Positions 25,721-34,047 of a stretch of DNA of 64,000 nucleotides are shown piece by piece. Numbering within the stretch: position 1 is the stretch's first letter; every line of letters begins with the position of its first letter. The stretch is from Mycolicibacterium lacusdiani (GTDB taxonomy: Bacteria > Actinomycetota > Actinomycetes > Mycobacteriales > Mycobacteriaceae): assembly GCF_021916785.1 (NCBI RefSeq), contig NZ_JAKCFC010000004.1, forward strand, positions 532,068 through 596,067, written 5' to 3'. Position numbers and translations under genes: made by a program. The notes below the pieces were generated by a model that was not told the origin of the DNA, did no database searches, and saw only the letters and a list, made by a program, of their open reading frames with translations.

Positions 25721-26429
25721 CCGTCGAGGAACCAACGATCGATTCGGCTACGTCACGCAACGATCGTCGGGCCCTGTGCGATTCGGTCATGAGCTGGCGG
25801 AACGCCTCTTCGGGACCCACCCGAGCGCGCGCCATCACCATGCCGCGCGCCATCGCGACCATGTCGCGGGTGCGCAGCGTCTGCTTCAGGTCGTCGCTGA
25901 GGCGCGTCGCGGCCTCCACGGTCTGGACGTTCCCGACGAAGATCGCTGCCTGCTCGCCGAAGCGGCGCAACAGGTCTTCATCTCCTTCCTCGAAGGCGTC
26001 GACCTGCGTGGAGTACACCTTCATGGCGCCGTAGGCCTTGCCGGCGTGGATCAGGGGTGCGCTGAGGAACGACCGCATGCCCAGCTGCTGAGCACGCGGA
26101 ACCCATGCAGGCCAACGTCCTTCACCGGGTCGCCCATCGGAGCGGAACACCGCCAGCTCCCGCCACGAACTCAAGCAGGGGCCCTGATCGAGTTGGTACT
26201 GCAGGTCGTCGAGGCGCTCGACCAACGGATCGGTAGCTGCCGAGGTGGTGCGCTTGCCGTCGACGCTCAGGAGGCTGACGCCGGCGCCGATGCTGTTGGG
26301 GATGGTGTCGGCGGCCAAGGACGTGAGGGTGTCGAGAGCACTGGCGACCGTCTCCTCGGTGAGGAGAACCCCCGACAGGTGCGCGAAGACCCCTGCCAAC
26401 TCGTCGGCAGGGCTGGGTTCTACAGTCAC
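25713..26429 (-). CDS. GAF and ANTAR domain RNA-binding regulator
   Basis: This 238-residue protein has an N-terminal GAF domain (about 35-165, with YQLDQGPCLSSW and SFLSAPLIHAGKAYGAMKVYS) and a C-terminal ANTAR segment (LKQTLRTRDMVAMARGMVMARARVGPEEAFRQLMTESHRARRSL). It would sense a ligand or redox state and bind nascent RNA. The GTG at 26429 is preferred; upstream in-frame codons lack a ribosome site. It is co-translated with the small downstream gene and lies back to back with a tiny stress-type gene on the plus strand. Confidence 0.83.
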   Translation of the reverse strand: MTVEPSPADELAGVFAHLSGVLLTEETVASALDTLTSLAADTIPNSIGAGVSLLSVDGKRTTSAATDPLVERLDDLQYQLDQGPCLSSWRELAVFRSDGRPGEGRWPAWVPRAQQLGMRSFLSAPLIHAGKAYGAMKVYSTQVDAFEEGDEDLLRRFGEQAAIFVGNVQTVEAATRLSDDLKQTLRTRDMVAMARGMVMARARVGPEEAFRQLMTESHRARRSLRDVAESIVGSSTDE

Positions 26430-26533
26430 TGATCGATCATCTTTCTGAACTCTCGGTGTTCGTCCGCACGTCCGGGAAATCGCGAGACGGGGGTGTACCA
26501 CGCCCGCGGCTCCGCAAACGTCAGGGCGCGTTC

Positions 26534-26560
26534 GTCTTTGAGGGACGTCGATCGAGGGTA
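26534..26560 (+). promoter_or_regulatory. Possible SigF-type promoter before the 45-residue gene
   Basis: GTCTTT at 26534-26539 and GGGTA at 26556-26560 are 16 bases apart. The -35 box is imperfect (CTTT in place of GTTT). The ribosome site and ATG follow at 26576 and 26589. Confidence 0.4.
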
Positions 26561-26588
26561 ATACCAGAGGTGACGAAGGAGAAAGTTC

Positions 26589-26726
26589 ATGCCGAAGGAT
26601 TCAGCGCACGACGAACACGAGGCCAAGATCGACCCGCCCGGGCCCGTGGATCACGGCCGTGAGGGCGGCATGGCGACTCGAGAATTGGCGCCGGAACTCA
26701 CCGAGGTAGACCGCGACGACGAGTAG
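26589..26726 (+). CDS. 45-residue acidic hydrophilic protein
   Basis: This short gene has AAGGAG exactly 7 bases before its ATG. It encodes a 45-residue protein with many Asp, Glu and His and no hydrophobic stretch (MPKDSAHDEHEAKIDPPG at the start, ELTEVDRDDE at the end). The composition is that of an intrinsically disordered stress peptide. I do not recognise a family. A possible SigF promoter lies upstream. Confidence 0.6.
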   Translation: MPKDSAHDEHEAKIDPPGPVDHGREGGMATRELAPELTEVDRDDE

Positions 26727-26733
26727 CCGGTAT

Positions 26734-27954
26734 CTAGACCCGGCCCTTCAGGATCAGGTTCCAGTACGTCTGGGGCAGGCCGTAGCGGTCGAACGCCCAC
26801 GCGACGCGCCTCGGCTTCAGCGGATCCACGAACGAGGGCAGCGACGACGTCACCTCGCCGGAGCGGTCGAACTCGCCCGCGATGAGCAGGTGCGCGTCGG
26901 TCGCCACCGGGGCGACGGTGTAGCCGTCGTAGGTGTCCATCGATCGGCCCGATCGAGCAGCGAGCACGTTGCCCACCAAGATCTTGACCTGGCGGCGCAG
27001 TGCCCCGCCGGAGGGGTCCGTATCGACCCCGGCACCGTCGCCCACCGCCCAGACGTCGGGGTGGGTGCGGTGCCTGAACGTGCCGGGGTCGACGTCGATG
27101 ACGCCGTGCCGGTCGGAGTCGGTGAGACCCGAGTCCGCGAGCCACGTCGGCCCTCGGAACGGGGGAACCAGGTGCAGCAGGTCGTAGGGAACGAGTCGTT
27201 CACCGTCCGGCCCCGTGACCGTCAGTTCGTTCCGTTCTGGATCGACGGCGGTGACCGAGGTGCGGTGCAGCACCTCGACGTTCAGGTCGTCGAGGCAGCG
27301 GCCCAGGCGGTCGTCGAGGTCGGGCACGTCGACGAGACCGGCCCGGTCGACGATCAGGGTGATGTCGATGTCGCCGAGGCGCCCGGCGCGCTTCCAGTGC
27401 GCGGCAGCGAGGAACAGCGGCTTGATGGTGGTTCCGGTGCAGCTGACCGGCGCTCGGGGAACGGTGAAGACCGCTCGCCCCGACCGCATCTCACGGACGA
27501 GGTCCCAGGTCTTCTCGGCATGGTCGAGGTAGTTGCTCGCCACGGCCGGGCTGTGCAGCGCTTCGGCGATGCCGGGAAGCGCATCATCATCGGGCACCAA
27601 GCCGGCGCCCAGTACGAGGTCGCGGTACCCGCACGTCCGGCCCGACGCGAACGTGACCATGCGCGCCTCGGGGTCGACGGCGACCGCAGATTCCTGAATC
27701 CACGTGCAGCCCTTGGGCGTCACCGAGCGCTGCGTCCGCTCGGCGGTCCGCAGCGCGGCTTGGCCGCCGCCGACGTAGGACAGCAGCGGCCGGTAGGTGT
27801 GGACGAGCTGCGGTTCGGCGACGGCAACGCTCGAGACGCCCTTGCGAAGGAATCGCGCCGCAGCGCTGATCCCGGCGTTGCCGCCGCCGATCACCAGGAC
27901 GTCCGACCACCCGTCAGGGCGGGTGGCCGACGTCTCGTGGGAGCTGATGCTCAG
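26734..27954 (-). CDS. SQR-like NAD(P)/FAD-dependent oxidoreductase
   Basis: This flavoprotein of about 386-406 residues has VLVIGGGNAGISAAARFL at its start and HTYRPLLSYVGGGQ, typical of sulfide:quinone oxidoreductase-like and type II NADH dehydrogenase-like proteins. RAPVSCTGTTIKPLFLAAAHWKR and DVWAVGDGAG (second FAD contact) follow. The first standard start, GTG at 27894, would cut off the beta strand of the Rossmann motif. In-frame sense runs back to a CTG at 27954 that overlaps the previous stop as CTGA. I therefore extend to 27954, with the start uncertain. A sulfide or quinone substrate is inferred. Confidence 0.75.
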   Translation of the reverse strand: MSISSHETSATRPDGWSDVLVIGGGNAGISAAARFLRKGVSSVAVAEPQLVHTYRPLLSYVGGGQAALRTAERTQRSVTPKGCTWIQESAVAVDPEARMVTFASGRTCGYRDLVLGAGLVPDDDALPGIAEALHSPAVASNYLDHAEKTWDLVREMRSGRAVFTVPRAPVSCTGTTIKPLFLAAAHWKRAGRLGDIDITLIVDRAGLVDVPDLDDRLGRCLDDLNVEVLHRTSVTAVDPERNELTVTGPDGERLVPYDLLHLVPPFRGPTWLADSGLTDSDRHGVIDVDPGTFRHRTHPDVWAVGDGAGVDTDPSGGALRRQVKILVGNVLAARSGRSMDTYDGYTVAPVATDAHLLIAGEFDRSGEVTSSLPSFVDPLKPRRVAWAFDRYGLPQTYWNLILKGRV

Positions 27955-28241
27955 CGCCGCACGGTGTTACCGCGGCTACTGCGCTTGCCGGTGATACCGA
28001 GGTAGCCGGCGATGAGGATGATGGCGAAGATGATCCCGACCAGGAACGGGATGATCTTGAAACCGCCGTTCTGGTTCGAGTAGCCCAGCTTGTAGGCCAC
28101 CCAGGTGCCCAGGAACGAGCCGACCGCACCGAGCAGGACGGTCATCACCACACCGATGTTCTGCTTACCTGGCATGACCAGCCGGGCCAGGGCGCCCACG
28201 ATGAGTCCGACGACGATGGCGCCGATGATTGTTCCGATCAC
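27951..28241 (-). CDS. GlsB/YeaQ/YmgE family stress-response membrane protein
   Basis: This 96-residue protein has three hydrophobic segments and the family pattern IIGAIVVGLIVGALARLVMPGKQ then GAVGSFLGTWV. These small transglycosylase-associated proteins respond to acid or envelope stress in other bacteria, with unknown mechanism. The C-terminal tail ends in basic residues (KRSSRGNTVRR). The GTG at 28241 has CAGGAG 6 bases upstream. Its stop overlaps the first possible codon of the SQR-like gene. Confidence 0.82.
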   Translation of the reverse strand: MIGTIIGAIVVGLIVGALARLVMPGKQNIGVVMTVLLGAVGSFLGTWVAYKLGYSNQNGGFKIIPFLVGIIFAIILIAGYLGITGKRSSRGNTVRR

Positions 28242-28340
28242 GACATACTCCTGAAGGTAGGTCAGCGGAACCGCTCCGCTGTGCAGGCACGGAAGTACCC
28301 GGTTTCGGGGCCAGGTACCCCTGCTCGAGCAAAAGTGTTT

Positions 28341-29060
28341 TCAGGCGGCGCCGTCGCTCGAGCCGCGGGCCATGGCGGCGAGGCCGGCCATGATCAGCTC
28401 CAGCGATGCCTCGAACGACGACTCGACCATCATCGAACGCAGGTGCGGGGCGGCGGCTTCGGCGTGCGGCGTGTGATCGGGCGTCAGTCTGTCGGGCAGT
28501 GCGCGCCACGTGTCGTGGTCGGCGTCCTGGATCTGCTGCGGTAGCGCGGTGAACGCGCCGTCGAGCATCGCCTGACCGAGCAGGAAATCCGATAGCGAGC
28601 GGAACCACCGCGTCGCGGTCTCCACGTCGAACCCGCCGTCGCGCAACAGTCCGATGGTGATCTCGACCGCGCGTATCTCGTTCGGGAGCCCGGTCGTTCG
28701 CGTGGCGATCGCCGTCCCGGTGAGAGGGAATTCGTTGGCATACACGCGGTACAGCGCCCTCGCCAGGTCAGCCAGCGAGGTGAGCCAGTGGTCCGTGGGC
28801 GTCCAGCGGTCCAGCGCAATGCCGATCATCCGGTCGGCGACCGCGAGCAGGACGTCGTCGATCCCGGTGAAGTAGCGGTAGAGCGCCGTCGGGTCGGCCC
28901 CGACGGCAGAGGCGAGCGTGCGAGCGCTCAGCACGCCCACGCCGCGCTTCTCGATGAGGTTCACCGCCGAGTCGATGTATACGTCGCGGGACAGGTCGGT
29001 CCCGGAGCGCGTCCGCCTGCGCCGCTTGCCCGCAGCGGGCTGCCGAATCGGCTTCGTCAT
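28341..29060 (-). CDS. TetR family transcriptional regulator
   Basis: This 239-residue regulator has a basic N-terminal arm (KRRRRTRSG) and the TetR helix-turn-helix VLSARTLASAVGADPTALYRYFTGIDDVLLAV at about residues 43-75. The C-terminal ligand domain is all helical. A palindrome just upstream of its ATG (29069-29094) is the likely operator. The divergent neighbour is an 87-residue protein of unknown function. The ligand is unknown. Confidence 0.85.
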   Translation of the reverse strand: MTKPIRQPAAGKRRRRTRSGTDLSRDVYIDSAVNLIEKRGVGVLSARTLASAVGADPTALYRYFTGIDDVLLAVADRMIGIALDRWTPTDHWLTSLADLARALYRVYANEFPLTGTAIATRTTGLPNEIRAVEITIGLLRDGGFDVETATRWFRSLSDFLLGQAMLDGAFTALPQQIQDADHDTWRALPDRLTPDHTPHAEAAAPHLRSMMVESSFEASLELIMAGLAAMARGSSDGAA

Positions 29061-29068
29061 CTCGCCCC

Positions 29069-29094
29069 CTTATGTCAACACCGTTGACCATAAG
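29069..29094. promoter_or_regulatory. Probable TetR operator
   Basis: CTTATG-TCAAC and GTTGA-CCATAAG form an imperfect palindrome (arms of 11-12 bases with one unpaired base). It lies 9 bases upstream of the TetR ATG and 47 before the divergent gene. Confidence 0.6.
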
Positions 29095-29140
29095 ACACCC
29101 GGTGCCGGAATGTGGTCGAGACGACTAGGGGGCCGTAGCA

Positions 29141-29404
29141 GTGGACGACGCACGCGTACGCGAGATCGAGCGCATCGCCGGCGAAGGCGGATACGTCAGC
29201 TACCGCGTCCGGCTCCATACCCCGGCGGGCCCGCGCGACGTGACGTTCAGCGGCAACATCTTCGTCGGTCCCGTCGCCGTCACCGAGGACACCGACGGGC
29301 ACTGGGCCGACGAGGTGATCGACGACCCCCGCCGGTTCGGCGAGTTCTACTCCCCGGAGTGGGTGCGGCGCTTCGTCGCGACCCGGCTGCAGGCAGCCGG
29401 CTAG
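29141..29404 (+). CDS. 87-residue protein of unknown function
   Basis: This small soluble protein (YVSYRVRLHTPAGPRDVTFSGNIFVGPVAV near the middle) has alternating polar and hydrophobic residues that suggest a beta sheet, then a helical end (PEWVRRFVATRLQ). No known motif is recognised. AGGGGG lies 8 bases before its GTG. It shares its upstream region and operator with the divergent TetR gene, so it is probably controlled by it. Confidence 0.6.
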   Translation: MDDARVREIERIAGEGGYVSYRVRLHTPAGPRDVTFSGNIFVGPVAVTEDTDGHWADEVIDDPRRFGEFYSPEWVRRFVATRLQAAG

Positions 29405-29470
29405 CTCGCGTTGCTGCCCGCGGTTGGGGGTCTCGAGCGGACGACGTCACGCGCCGGACCGCTGCGCGCG

Positions 29471-29495
29471 GTTTGACCAGTTCAGCCTCGGGTAT
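29471..29495 (+). promoter_or_regulatory. SigF-type promoter before the cutinase gene
   Basis: GTTT at 29471-29474 and GGGTAT at 29490-29495 are 15 bases apart, a full match to the SigF consensus. The transcript would carry a 5' leader of about 45 bases with AGGAG before the ATG at 29547. Confidence 0.72.
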
Positions 29496-29546
29496 TGATC
29501 GCCTGGGCGGCAGTCGCCGCCGGAATGCGTGAAGAGGAGTTCCCGA

Positions 29547-30254
29547 ATGACAGGTCGACGATTCGTTCGCTCACTGGCGATGGCGGCCACCGGTGCCTGG
29601 GCCGTGACGCTGGGTGCGCTCGCTCCGGCGGCCTCCGCCGAGCCGGTGGCCTGCCCCGACGCCGAGGTGATCTTCGCCCGCGGTACCGGTGAGCAAGTAG
29701 GCGTGGGTGGCGTCGGCCAGCAGTTCGTCGATTCGGTGCGTGCCCAGGCCGGCGGCCGGTCGGTCGGCGTCTACGCGGTCAACTACGCCGCGGGCAGCAA
29801 CTTCGACGACCGCGAGGCGTTCGCGCGGACCGTCATCGACGGCGTCCGCGACGAAGGCCAGCGCGTCGACTTCATGGCGGCCAATTGCCCCAACACCCGG
29901 CTGATCCTCGGCGGCTACTCTCAGGGCGCCGTCGTCACCGGATTCACCACGTCGGCATCGGTGCCCGCGGGCGTGCCCGCCGATCTGGTTCCTGCGCCGC
30001 TGTCGCCGGAGGTCGCCGACAAGGTCGCCGCAGTGGTGCTGTTCGGCAAGCCGTCGGGACAGTTCCTGGACAAGTACGGCGCGCCCGCCATCGAGATCGG
30101 CCCGCTGTTCCAGCCGAAGACGCTCGATCTGTGCAACCCCGGCGACAACATCTGCGAGGGCAACTTCAACGGCCTGCCCTCGATCTCTCACGGTCTCTAT
30201 GGCGTGAACGGGCTGGTGAACCAGGGCGCCGCATACGCGGTCGGCCGCCTCTAG
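29547..30254 (+). CDS. Secreted cutinase family esterase
   Basis: This 235-residue protein has a signal peptide (residues 1-31, MTGRRFVRSLAMAATG through ASAE) and the cutinase pattern CPDAEVIFARGTGE, nucleophile Ser125 in LGGYSQGAV, Asp in DLCNPGDNICEG and His in ISHGLYG. Four Cys are placed for two disulfides. Mycobacterial cutinase-like proteins are exported lipases or phospholipases. AGGAG lies 7 bases before the ATG, and a SigF-type promoter is upstream. The stop codon shares CTAG with the stop of the convergent LigD-like gene. Confidence 0.87.
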   Translation: MTGRRFVRSLAMAATGAWAVTLGALAPAASAEPVACPDAEVIFARGTGEQVGVGGVGQQFVDSVRAQAGGRSVGVYAVNYAAGSNFDDREAFARTVIDGVRDEGQRVDFMAANCPNTRLILGGYSQGAVVTGFTTSASVPAGVPADLVPAPLSPEVADKVAAVVLFGKPSGQFLDKYGAPAIEIGPLFQPKTLDLCNPGDNICEGNFNGLPSISHGLYGVNGLVNQGAAYAVGRL

Positions 30255-31222
30255 TCAGAGGTCTCGGAGTCGGCGGCCCGTCGGGCCCGGGCGCGTCGTT
30301 TGCCCTCGTGCATTGCGGCCACCCGGGCCACCGGGATCCCGCGCCCCTGCTCGATGAGGTCGTCCGGCAGTCGCTGTGGGGCGGGCATCGCGTCGTTCCA
30401 CGGATCGCGATCGCCCAGCGCGGCAACGGCCGTGTGCACGGTGAAGTCGGCCGGTGACACGTCGTCGATGTCCGACCAGTCCAGTGGGAACGACACCGGC
30501 GTGCCCGGCCGTAGGCGGGGGCTGTAGGCGGCGGCGACGGTGGCGCCCCCGGCACGCGTCGAGTCGACGAACACCTTGCCCTCGCGGTCTTCGACGATGA
30601 ATGCCGTCGTCGCGATCCTCGGGTCCAGCGCCTCGGCCCGGGCCGCCAACGCGCGCGTCGCGGCCGCGACGTCCTCGACGGGTGCCGCATCGTCGATGGG
30701 CACGAAGACGTGAATTCCCTTGGCGCCACTGGTCTTCACGGCACCCTCGAGCCCAGAGTCCCGGAGCGCCTGGTGCACCAGGTGCGCGACGGCGACGACC
30801 GCGCTGAACGGTCCGTCGCCCGGCGGGTCCAGGTCGAGCACGAGATGCGTTGGCCGGTACACGTTGTCCGCCAACCCGAGCGTCGGGTGATACTCGATCG
30901 CCCGCTGATTGGCCAGCCACAGCAGGGTCCGCCGGTCGTCGCACAGCGGGTAGTGCACCTCGCGGTGTGATGCCTCCGCCCAGATGGTCACCGTCTTGAT
31001 CCAGTCCGGCGTGTACTTCGACGCGTTCTTCTGCATGAACGGCGCCCTGCCGCGCAACGCCCGCAGCACCGTCAACGGCCTGCCTGCGAGCCCAGGCAAC
31101 ATCCGGTCGGACACCGCGTCGAGATAGTCGACCAGGTCCCGCTTCGTAGCGCCTGCGTCGGGACCCAGCGTCTGATCGAGGTTGGTCAGGTCGACCCCGG
31201 CGCGCTGCTCGGACACGCTCAT
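30251..31222 (-). CDS. LigD-type primase-polymerase domain protein
   Basis: This 323-residue protein is a stand-alone archaeo-eukaryotic-primase-like polymerase domain, as in the POL module of mycobacterial LigD. The metal-binding pair Asp130-x-Asp132 is in LVLDLDPPGD, and KTSGAKGIHVFVPI contains the conserved nucleotide-contact His. PFMQKNASKYTPDWI is another typical stretch. Such proteins add ribo- or deoxynucleotides in end-joining or excision repair. No ligase or Ku gene lies in the window. The C-terminal tail is highly basic (EGKRRARARRA). ATG at 31222. Confidence 0.85.
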   Translation of the reverse strand: MSVSEQRAGVDLTNLDQTLGPDAGATKRDLVDYLDAVSDRMLPGLAGRPLTVLRALRGRAPFMQKNASKYTPDWIKTVTIWAEASHREVHYPLCDDRRTLLWLANQRAIEYHPTLGLADNVYRPTHLVLDLDPPGDGPFSAVVAVAHLVHQALRDSGLEGAVKTSGAKGIHVFVPIDDAAPVEDVAAATRALAARAEALDPRIATTAFIVEDREGKVFVDSTRAGGATVAAAYSPRLRPGTPVSFPLDWSDIDDVSPADFTVHTAVAALGDRDPWNDAMPAPQRLPDDLIEQGRGIPVARVAAMHEGKRRARARRAADSETSD

Positions 31223-31300
31223 CGACCCAGGGTAAGCCGGTCCAACGAACCCGAGTGTGACGACGCGGCCGATTCCACCACTGCGTGCTGGGCACTCGCC

Positions 31301-31306
31301 TAGCAT
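31301..31306 (+). promoter_or_regulatory. Leaderless-type -10 box before the molybdopterin oxidoreductase
   Basis: TAGCAT fits TANNNT and lies 7 bases before the ATG at 31314, leaving no room for a ribosome site. Confidence 0.45.
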
Positions 31307-31313
31307 CGCGCAC

Positions 31314-33527
31314 ATGAGCACGCCAGGAACGACCACGCGGCCGGGCATTTGCCGCATCTGCTCCGCACACTGCGGGGTGCTGGCCACCGTCGTCGACGGC
31401 AGGCTCGCGAAGGTGACCGGCGACCCGGACAACCCGATGTTCAAGGGCTACACCTGCAGCAAGGGCCGGGCGCTGCCGGACATCCACAACAACCCGTCAC
31501 GCCTGCTGCACAGCCAAAAGCGCCAACCGGACGGGACGTACGCGGCGATCGACGCCGAACGCGCGACCGACGAGATCGCCGAACGGCTACGGCACCTCAT
31601 CGACGCCTACGGGCCGCGCTCGGTGGCGCTCTACATCGGCACGAACTGTCTGCCCTACCCGGCGAGCCCGCTGACCGCCAATGCCTTCATTCGCGCCATC
31701 GAATCACCGATGTTCTTCACCGCCAACACGATCGATCAGCCGGGCAAGCAGATCGCGCTGGCCGCCCACGGGCACTGGCTGGGCGGGGACGTCCCGTTCG
31801 ACGAGGCCGACAGCTGGATGCTCGTCGGGACCAACCCACTGGTGTCCAAGGCGATCGGCATTCCCGGCCAGAACCCGGGCCAGAATCTGCGGTCCGCCAT
31901 CGGCCGGGGGATGAAGCTCGTCGTGATCGATCCGCGCCGGTCGCAGACCGCTGCGCGCGCGGCCATCCACATTCAGCCCCGCCCTGGCGAGGACGTCACT
32001 ATCATTGCGGGGATGATCAATTGGATCATCCGAGAGAATCTGTGCGACAACGACTTCCTCGCCGAGCATGTCGCGGGCTTCGAGGAGTTGGCCTCGGCCG
32101 TCTCGGGGTTCACGCCGGAGTACGCGGCCCAGCGCGCCGACGTCCCGGTCGAGCAGCTGATCGACGCGGCACGACTGTTCGCCACGTTCGGCGACCGCCG
32201 CGGCATGGTGAACGCCGGTACGGGCGCCAACTTCGGGCTGCACGGCAACCTGCTCGAGTATCTGTGTCTGTCCTTGACGACCATCTGCGGTCGATGGCAG
32301 CGCGCCGGCGAGCGCGTCACCCGCCCGAACACGTTGATGCCCGCCTACACCGCCAAGGCGCAGGCGCACCCGCCCTACGAGGGTTGGGGTTACGGCGAGC
32401 GGCTGCGCGTCCGCGGGCTCACCGACACGGTGGCCGGGATGCCGACCGCCGCGCTGGCAGACGAGATCCTGTTGGAGGGCGAGGGTCGGGTCAGGGCATT
32501 GATCTGCGTCGGCGGCAATCCGATGGCAGCCTGGCCGGATCAGCGAAAGACCCACCGCGCGTTGGAGTCTCTCGACCTGCTGGTCACGCTCGACACCGAG
32601 ATGTCGCTGACGTCGCGGCTCGCCGACTACGTCATCGCACCGATGATGCAGATGGAGACGCCGGCCATGACCCAGGGCAGCGAACTCATCAAGTACTACG
32701 CCAGCGGCACCGGCATCCCGGCCGCCTACGCGCAGTACGCGCCGCGCCTGGTCGACCCTCCCGAGGGCAGCGACCTGATGGAGGAGTGGAAGTTCTTCCT
32801 GGGCTTGGCCAAGCGCATGGAACTGCAGATGTTCTTCGTCAACTTCTTCGGTGCCGGTGGCGGCCGGTTCATGGAGTCGGCGCCCGTGGTCGTGACCATG
32901 GACGGCGACACCCAGCTCACGACCGAGGAGCTGTTCGAGGAGATGTGCGCGAACTCCCGCGTCCCGCTCGCGGACGTCGCCGCCCACCCGCACGGCAAGG
33001 TGTTCGACGTCGACGCCGTCGTCGCCGAGCGTGATCCCGGCTGCACCGATCGCCTCGACGTCGGCAACGCCGTCATGCTCGCCGAACTCGCCGACGTCAT
33101 GGCCGAGGACTTCGACGCAGCCCGCGGCGACACGGCGTTCCCGCTGCGGCTCATCCCGCGACGGCACGGCAGCTTCATGAACTCCTCGGGCACCAACCTC
33201 GCCAAGCTCAACGGCGGCAAGCCCTACAACCCGGCGTACATGCATCCCGACGCGATCGATGCGCTGGGCCTGGTGTCCGGCGACCTGGTGACCGTCACGT
33301 CGCCGCACGACTTCATCCCCAGCGTCGTCGAGGCCGACGACACCCTGCGCCGCGACGTCATCGCCATGCACCACGCGTTCGGCGGCTTGCCGTCGGAGGA
33401 CAGCGAGGTCCGCGAACGCGGAAGCAACGTCGGACGGCTGGTCCCCACCGACGTCGAGTACGACGCGATCTCCGGCCTGCCACGCCAGGGCAACATCCCG
33501 GTGCGCGTGACCCGTCGTACCGGCTGA
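31314..33527 (+). CDS. Molybdopterin-dependent oxidoreductase with 4Fe-4S cluster
   Basis: This 737-residue protein belongs to the DMSO reductase family. Cys13, Cys16, Cys20 and Cys48 (CRICSAHC and later TCSKG) would hold a 4Fe-4S cluster. SLTTICGRWQRAGERV and LICVGGNPMAAWPDQR lie in the cofactor domains, and a C-terminal beta-barrel segment contains NSSGTNLAKLNGGKPYNPAYMHPDA. There is no Tat signal, so it is cytoplasmic. The substrate is not readable; nitrate or formate are among the family choices. It is preceded by a leaderless-type promoter and stands alone. Confidence 0.82.
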   Translation: MSTPGTTTRPGICRICSAHCGVLATVVDGRLAKVTGDPDNPMFKGYTCSKGRALPDIHNNPSRLLHSQKRQPDGTYAAIDAERATDEIAERLRHLIDAYGPRSVALYIGTNCLPYPASPLTANAFIRAIESPMFFTANTIDQPGKQIALAAHGHWLGGDVPFDEADSWMLVGTNPLVSKAIGIPGQNPGQNLRSAIGRGMKLVVIDPRRSQTAARAAIHIQPRPGEDVTIIAGMINWIIRENLCDNDFLAEHVAGFEELASAVSGFTPEYAAQRADVPVEQLIDAARLFATFGDRRGMVNAGTGANFGLHGNLLEYLCLSLTTICGRWQRAGERVTRPNTLMPAYTAKAQAHPPYEGWGYGERLRVRGLTDTVAGMPTAALADEILLEGEGRVRALICVGGNPMAAWPDQRKTHRALESLDLLVTLDTEMSLTSRLADYVIAPMMQMETPAMTQGSELIKYYASGTGIPAAYAQYAPRLVDPPEGSDLMEEWKFFLGLAKRMELQMFFVNFFGAGGGRFMESAPVVVTMDGDTQLTTEELFEEMCANSRVPLADVAAHPHGKVFDVDAVVAERDPGCTDRLDVGNAVMLAELADVMAEDFDAARGDTAFPLRLIPRRHGSFMNSSGTNLAKLNGGKPYNPAYMHPDAIDALGLVSGDLVTVTSPHDFIPSVVEADDTLRRDVIAMHHAFGGLPSEDSEVRERGSNVGRLVPTDVEYDAISGLPRQGNIPVRVTRRTG

Positions 33528-33598
33528 GCAGCGCCGGGAATCGGGCGGTTCCGCTGTGGGTTGCATCACACGACTGCCGACAGCGAAGGGGATCGACG

Positions 33599-33925
33599 AT
33601 GGCGAAGATGACCGGCGAGGAGCGCGAGGCGTTCCTGGCGGAGCTGCACGTGGGCGTGATCGCCGTCGAGCGGCAGGACCGTGCGCCGCTCGCGGTGCCG
33701 ATCTGGTACGGCTACGAGCCGGGTGGCGATGTGCTGCTGTGGACCGCCGAGGGCCCGGTGACGTCGATCGACCCCGCCGACGAGGCCACTGCCCTCGCGA
33801 TCGCCGTCCGCTACCTCGGCGAGGATGACGGTCGGGCGTTCGTCGGCGGGAGCCTGAACCCGAACTCGGTGATCATCCGCATGCGCCCCGAGCACTGGTT
33901 GAGTAGCGACTACTCCAAGGAATAG
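33599..33925 (+). CDS. Shortened pyridoxamine-phosphate-oxidase-fold protein
   Basis: This 108-residue protein has the N-terminal part of a split-barrel flavin or F420 protein (MTGEEREAFLAELHVGVIAVERQDRAPLAVPIWYGYEPGGDVLLWT) followed directly by the C-terminal part (AEGPVTSIDPADEATALAIAVRYL). Relatives are about 140-150 residues long, with a cofactor-contact segment of some 35-40 residues between these parts. I infer an in-frame internal deletion after codon 46. The reading frame is intact, so a small protein may still be made, but cofactor binding is doubtful. Confidence 0.68.
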   Translation: MAKMTGEEREAFLAELHVGVIAVERQDRAPLAVPIWYGYEPGGDVLLWTAEGPVTSIDPADEATALAIAVRYLGEDDGRAFVGGSLNPNSVIIRMRPEHWLSSDYSKE

Positions 33926-33939
33926 GGGGAATAGCGCGC

Positions 33940-33995
33940 CGAGTGTGAACGTCACGACGGTTTACCCGCGTAAAGCGTCGTGAGTTTCACACTCG
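33940..33995. terminator. Long inverted repeat after the PPOX-fold gene
   Basis: CGAGTGTGAA...CACGACG and its complement CGTCGTG...TTTCACACTCG form a 56-base interrupted hairpin with a TTTAC...GTAAA inner stem. It lies 14 bases after one gene and 52 before the next. It may be a terminator or a dispersed palindromic repeat unit. Confidence 0.55.
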
Positions 33996-34047
33996 ACCGT
34001 CGAGAAGTCGCGGCGCCCACGCCCACCCCCGGTGAGAGGATGTCCGC

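Noticed and set aside
28290..28330. A SigF-type promoter before the GlsB-like gene
   Set aside because: GGGTAC occurs twice on the minus strand, but no GTTT is found at 15-17 bases upstream.
31704..33569. A 621-codon open frame on the minus strand
   Set aside because: It is the shadow of the molybdopterin oxidoreductase gene.
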